Source: Owenia fusiformis
Taxonomy: Eukaryota; Annelida; Polychaeta; Sabellida; Oweniidae
NCBI GenBank assembly: GCA_903813345.2
Contig: CAIIXF020000010.1
Span: forward strand, 17,745,181-17,809,180
Direction of reading: 5' to 3'
DNA length: 64,000 nt
Shown here: piece by piece, positions 61,772-64,000 of the stretch
How the letters are laid out: every line of letters starts with the position of its first letter
How positions within the stretch are numbered: position 1 is the first letter of the stretch
Notes under the pieces: model-generated
Databases searched by the model: none
Told to the model about the DNA's origin: nothing
Seen by the model: only the letters and a program-made list of their open reading frames with translations
Translations under genes and position numbers: made by a program

Positions 61772-62248
61772 ATGGGCGACAATGCAACGATTCTGCGAGC
61801 GACATTGATAAATGTACTCTCTGAGGAGACAACCAATCCAACATCAATGATAACAGCGACATCACAAAATGAACGCGATCAGCAGTATGATCGATTGACT
61901 ACTCCGGATTATCTCGGAACTATCCGAGTGTTTGATGAACCTGAAAGCGTATTCAATGTCTCAATTAATGGCTCTATACTGAGAGAAATCTTCGGAGCAG
62001 ACAATATCACAGCCTGCTGTCATAATAGTAGCCAGAACAACACAAACTTTTCCAACGAGATTGTCAAGCCTTGGGCACTTTTGTTGTGCATCTTTCCAAT
62101 GCTGACAGTGTTTGGTAACATTCTGGTGGTGCAGAGTGTTTACTACGATAAGAATCTCCGGAATGTCACAAACTACTTCATTGTATCTCTTGCAGTTGCT
62201 GACATCTGTGTGGCTGTCCTTGTCATGCCCCTTGCAGTTTATGTAGAG
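61772..62248 (+). CDS. D2-like dopamine receptor, first coding exon (partial gene)
   Basis: A 159-codon exon runs from an ATG in good context (ACGATGG) to a GAG|GTAAGG donor in phase 0. It is preceded in frame by a TAA at 61736. The N-terminus (about 98 residues) is extracellular and has seven N-glycosylation sequons (Asn4, 62, 66, 78, 85, 89, 92) and no signal peptide. TM1 (about 100-125) has the GPCR Asn116 in FGNILV. TM2 (about 133-157) has Asp144 in SLAVADICVAVLVMP, followed by VYVE. The TNYFIVSLAVAD and MP...VY.EV blocks match D2-like dopamine receptors (insect D2R, vertebrate DRD2-4). Such receptors couple to Gi/o and lower cAMP. Later exons (TM3-TM7) are not in the window. Another biogenic amine receptor is possible until the aspartate of TM3 and serines of TM5 are seen. 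Confidence 0.85.
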
Positions 62249-62500
62249 GTAAGGATCTTTTGAAAAATCGGTAACCATTTTGGACCGCTACCGAAGATGT
62301 CCGAAGATGTAACCCTTCAAGGAATTTGATTGGTTCCTTGGTTCCGAAGATGGCCGAAGATTTTCAAGTAATTTGATTGGTTCCCTGAAGCATCTTCGGC
62401 CATCTTCGTGATATTAACAATTTTGGTTGCGAAGAATCGCTGCTCTCCCGGTATAAAACACCATTGGGGAATAACGTAGACTCTACACTCCCAATAGTAT
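62249..62500. repeat. Receptor intron start with GAAGATG repeat and hairpin
   Basis: Several GAAGATGGCCGAAGAT-type words (62290-62365) face the complement ATCTTCGGCCATCTTCG at about 62392-62409, with repeated TTTGATTGGTTCC between them. It is likely a remnant of a foldback element. Confidence 0.55.
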
Positions 62501-63091
62501 ACAGGGTGTCAAATAAGTCCCCCCCCCTCTTCAGCCAAAACCAAGATATACGGTACCAAGTGTGATATATCATTGGAAAGGTCTTTCAAAGTTAAATTGA
62601 TTGGCATATATCTGACTCTTGTCAATCAATCTCACAAATGTTTACATTGTATCAATTGAGGTGACCATAGGCCTAGAAATATGGCAATTTGGCGTATTTT
62701 GCAGTATTTTAAGAATCGGGTATATGAAAACTTAAAGGACCTAAAGATGACTTCATATGTATATGGCAATGAATTAAACCAATTTCTTGATAGGTTTAGA
62801 TGTGTAGAAAATAGAGGTGCAAGGAAAGCGGTGAAAACCTTTTTGTAACATGTGGAATGCGAAAAATATTAACTTTTTGACATATTTCTGAGGTCATATC
62901 CTTCTCATTTTGAGGGTGCACTAACTATAAAGGACATCATGAAAATATCTAAAGGTGAATTCCATCCAAAATACTTGAGAGTTGGTGGGTTAACATAACT
63001 TTGGATGATCTTTCCAATGGTATATCACACTAGATACCATCTATTAAGGTTTTAGCTGTAGGAGGGAGACGGGACTTATTTGACACCCTGT
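62501..63091. mobile_element. TIR element with ACAGGGTGTC ends in the receptor intron
   Basis: The termini ACAGGGTGTCAAATAAGTCC and its near-perfect complement GGACTTATTTGACACCCTGT flank about 550 non-coding bases. Secondary paired words (GTGTGATATATCATTGGAAA and TCCAATGGTATATCACAC) lie further in. TA flanks both ends. It is related by its ends to the element at 38911. Confidence 0.75.
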
Positions 63092-63919
63092 AATCTATGT
63101 ACTAATACATAGTAGCCAGGACAGAACAAGTCACCCACCTCTTCTTTCGTGACAAACCTTTTCAACTCTTAATAATATTTCATGAAATTTTCCCTGGATA
63201 AACCGGAATAAGTATTAAAAATTAATGAGTAAAAATCCATGTACATAAGACAGTACATGAGCTGGTACTCAAAGTCAATAACTACTGCTAGAAATGTTCT
63301 CCATTTCCAACAAAATGGTCCCTTGACAGGAGTTGGTCATCATTTTCAAAAAGCTGTAATGATAATGAAAATTAATTATGAGTTAAACAAAAGATTTCAT
63401 ATGTTATAAATGCTTTAAAGTTTGTCCAGTGAAACTCTCAAGAAAAATCATTGAAAATAGAAACAATTATCAGGAAAAAAGGTGGATAACCTTTTCTGCT
63501 CTGGCTACTAATTAGTTTACCAATCACATTATTGATAAAATGTACCATACTTACTCGACCTTACACCATTTGAGTTTTAATGTACTAATGGCTATTTGAC
63601 ATTTTGTTAAAATCCGATTTTATTCAATGATCATAGAGATTCGCAATCAAATTATAGATAGTATTGGCGGTTAAGCTGCCAACTAAGCCGGAGTATCATA
63701 TTCAATGTAATAAGCCTATATTTCGGAAGCCCTTATGAAATACGATTTATAAGTATCAAATGATGTGTACATAGGAGTAAGGTCGATATAAATACGTTAT
63801 ATAGTGTATATACGAGTACTTATTAGGGCAGCAAAGATTCGTTCAGGTGTAAGGATTTCCCGTGATATACCGAGAGAAAGATAGAAGAAGTGTTTGGTAT
63901 ATGAACTTAATCAGTTATT
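63092..63919. other. Receptor intron, no exon seen
   Basis: AT-rich sequence with no recognisable TM3 exon. The next receptor exon must lie beyond the window. Confidence 0.45.
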
Positions 63920-64000
63920 CCTAGGTCACATTTGCTGCAATTGTCAATACCGCCGCCATTCTGAATGAAATTTTGAACAAAATACTCATCGGCCGGGCAA
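63920..64000. mobile_element. Left end of a CCTAGGTCACATTTGC element (cut by the window edge)
   Basis: CCTAGGTCACATTTGCTGCA and, further in, TTTTGAACAAAATACTCA and GGCCGGGC match the element at 39246-39474. The right end is outside the window. Confidence 0.55.

Noticed and set aside
63092-63919. Search for a TM3 exon of the dopamine receptor
   Set aside because: No frame with a CD..(L/M)DV..C or DRY-type motif and splice sites was found before the window ends.

Overview
The window is AT-rich animal nuclear DNA. Its genes have many short exons with GT-AG introns, and it contains a non-LTR retrotransposon plus a dense population of small inverted-repeat elements. The gene content points to a bilaterian invertebrate. 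A secreted acetylcholine-binding protein is best known from molluscs and annelids, so a lophotrochozoan is the most likely source, but this is an inference and not proven. No bacterial features, CRISPR array, rRNA or tRNA were seen.

Layout. Bases 1606-4313 (+) encode a complete four-exon soluble acetylcholine-binding protein with a signal peptide, a nicotinic ligand-binding domain and no membrane helices. Bases 4860-7625 hold a cluster of palindromes and inverted-repeat elements. Bases 7900-18793 (+) encode a complete twelve-exon calmodulin-dependent kinase IV-type protein of 337 residues, with a perfect cAMP response element 114 bases upstream of its ATG. Its introns are full of foldback elements and a minisatellite. 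Bases 18794-26008 are 3' UTR and repeats, including a young 904-bp element with perfect 54-bp terminal repeats and a 10-bp target duplication. Bases 26009-30490 are a mariner-like pair of ~211-bp terminal repeats filled by a decayed APE-RT LINE on the minus strand. Bases 30491-61771 have no gene that I can support; they hold nested inverted-repeat elements (34.4-37.6 kb and 38.9-39.9 kb), satellites and a 2.1-kb array of ~140-bp repeats at 52.7-54.9 kb. Bases 61772-62248 (+) are the first coding exon of a D2-like dopamine receptor (long glycosylated N-terminus, TM1 and TM2). Its remaining exons lie beyond the window.

The three host genes all belong to neural or synaptic signalling: acetylcholine buffering, Ca2+/calmodulin-to-nucleus signalling, and amine reception. 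They are separate genes, and nothing in the sequence shows co-regulation. The most distinctive points are the charge-polarised acetylcholine-binding protein (polylysine N-terminus, acidic C-terminus, basic Cys-loop with a third cysteine), the CRE in the promoter of a kinase whose relatives phosphorylate CREB, the LINE enclosed by mariner-like ends, and a transposable repeat carrying dozens of nuclear-receptor half-site-like AGGTCA words.
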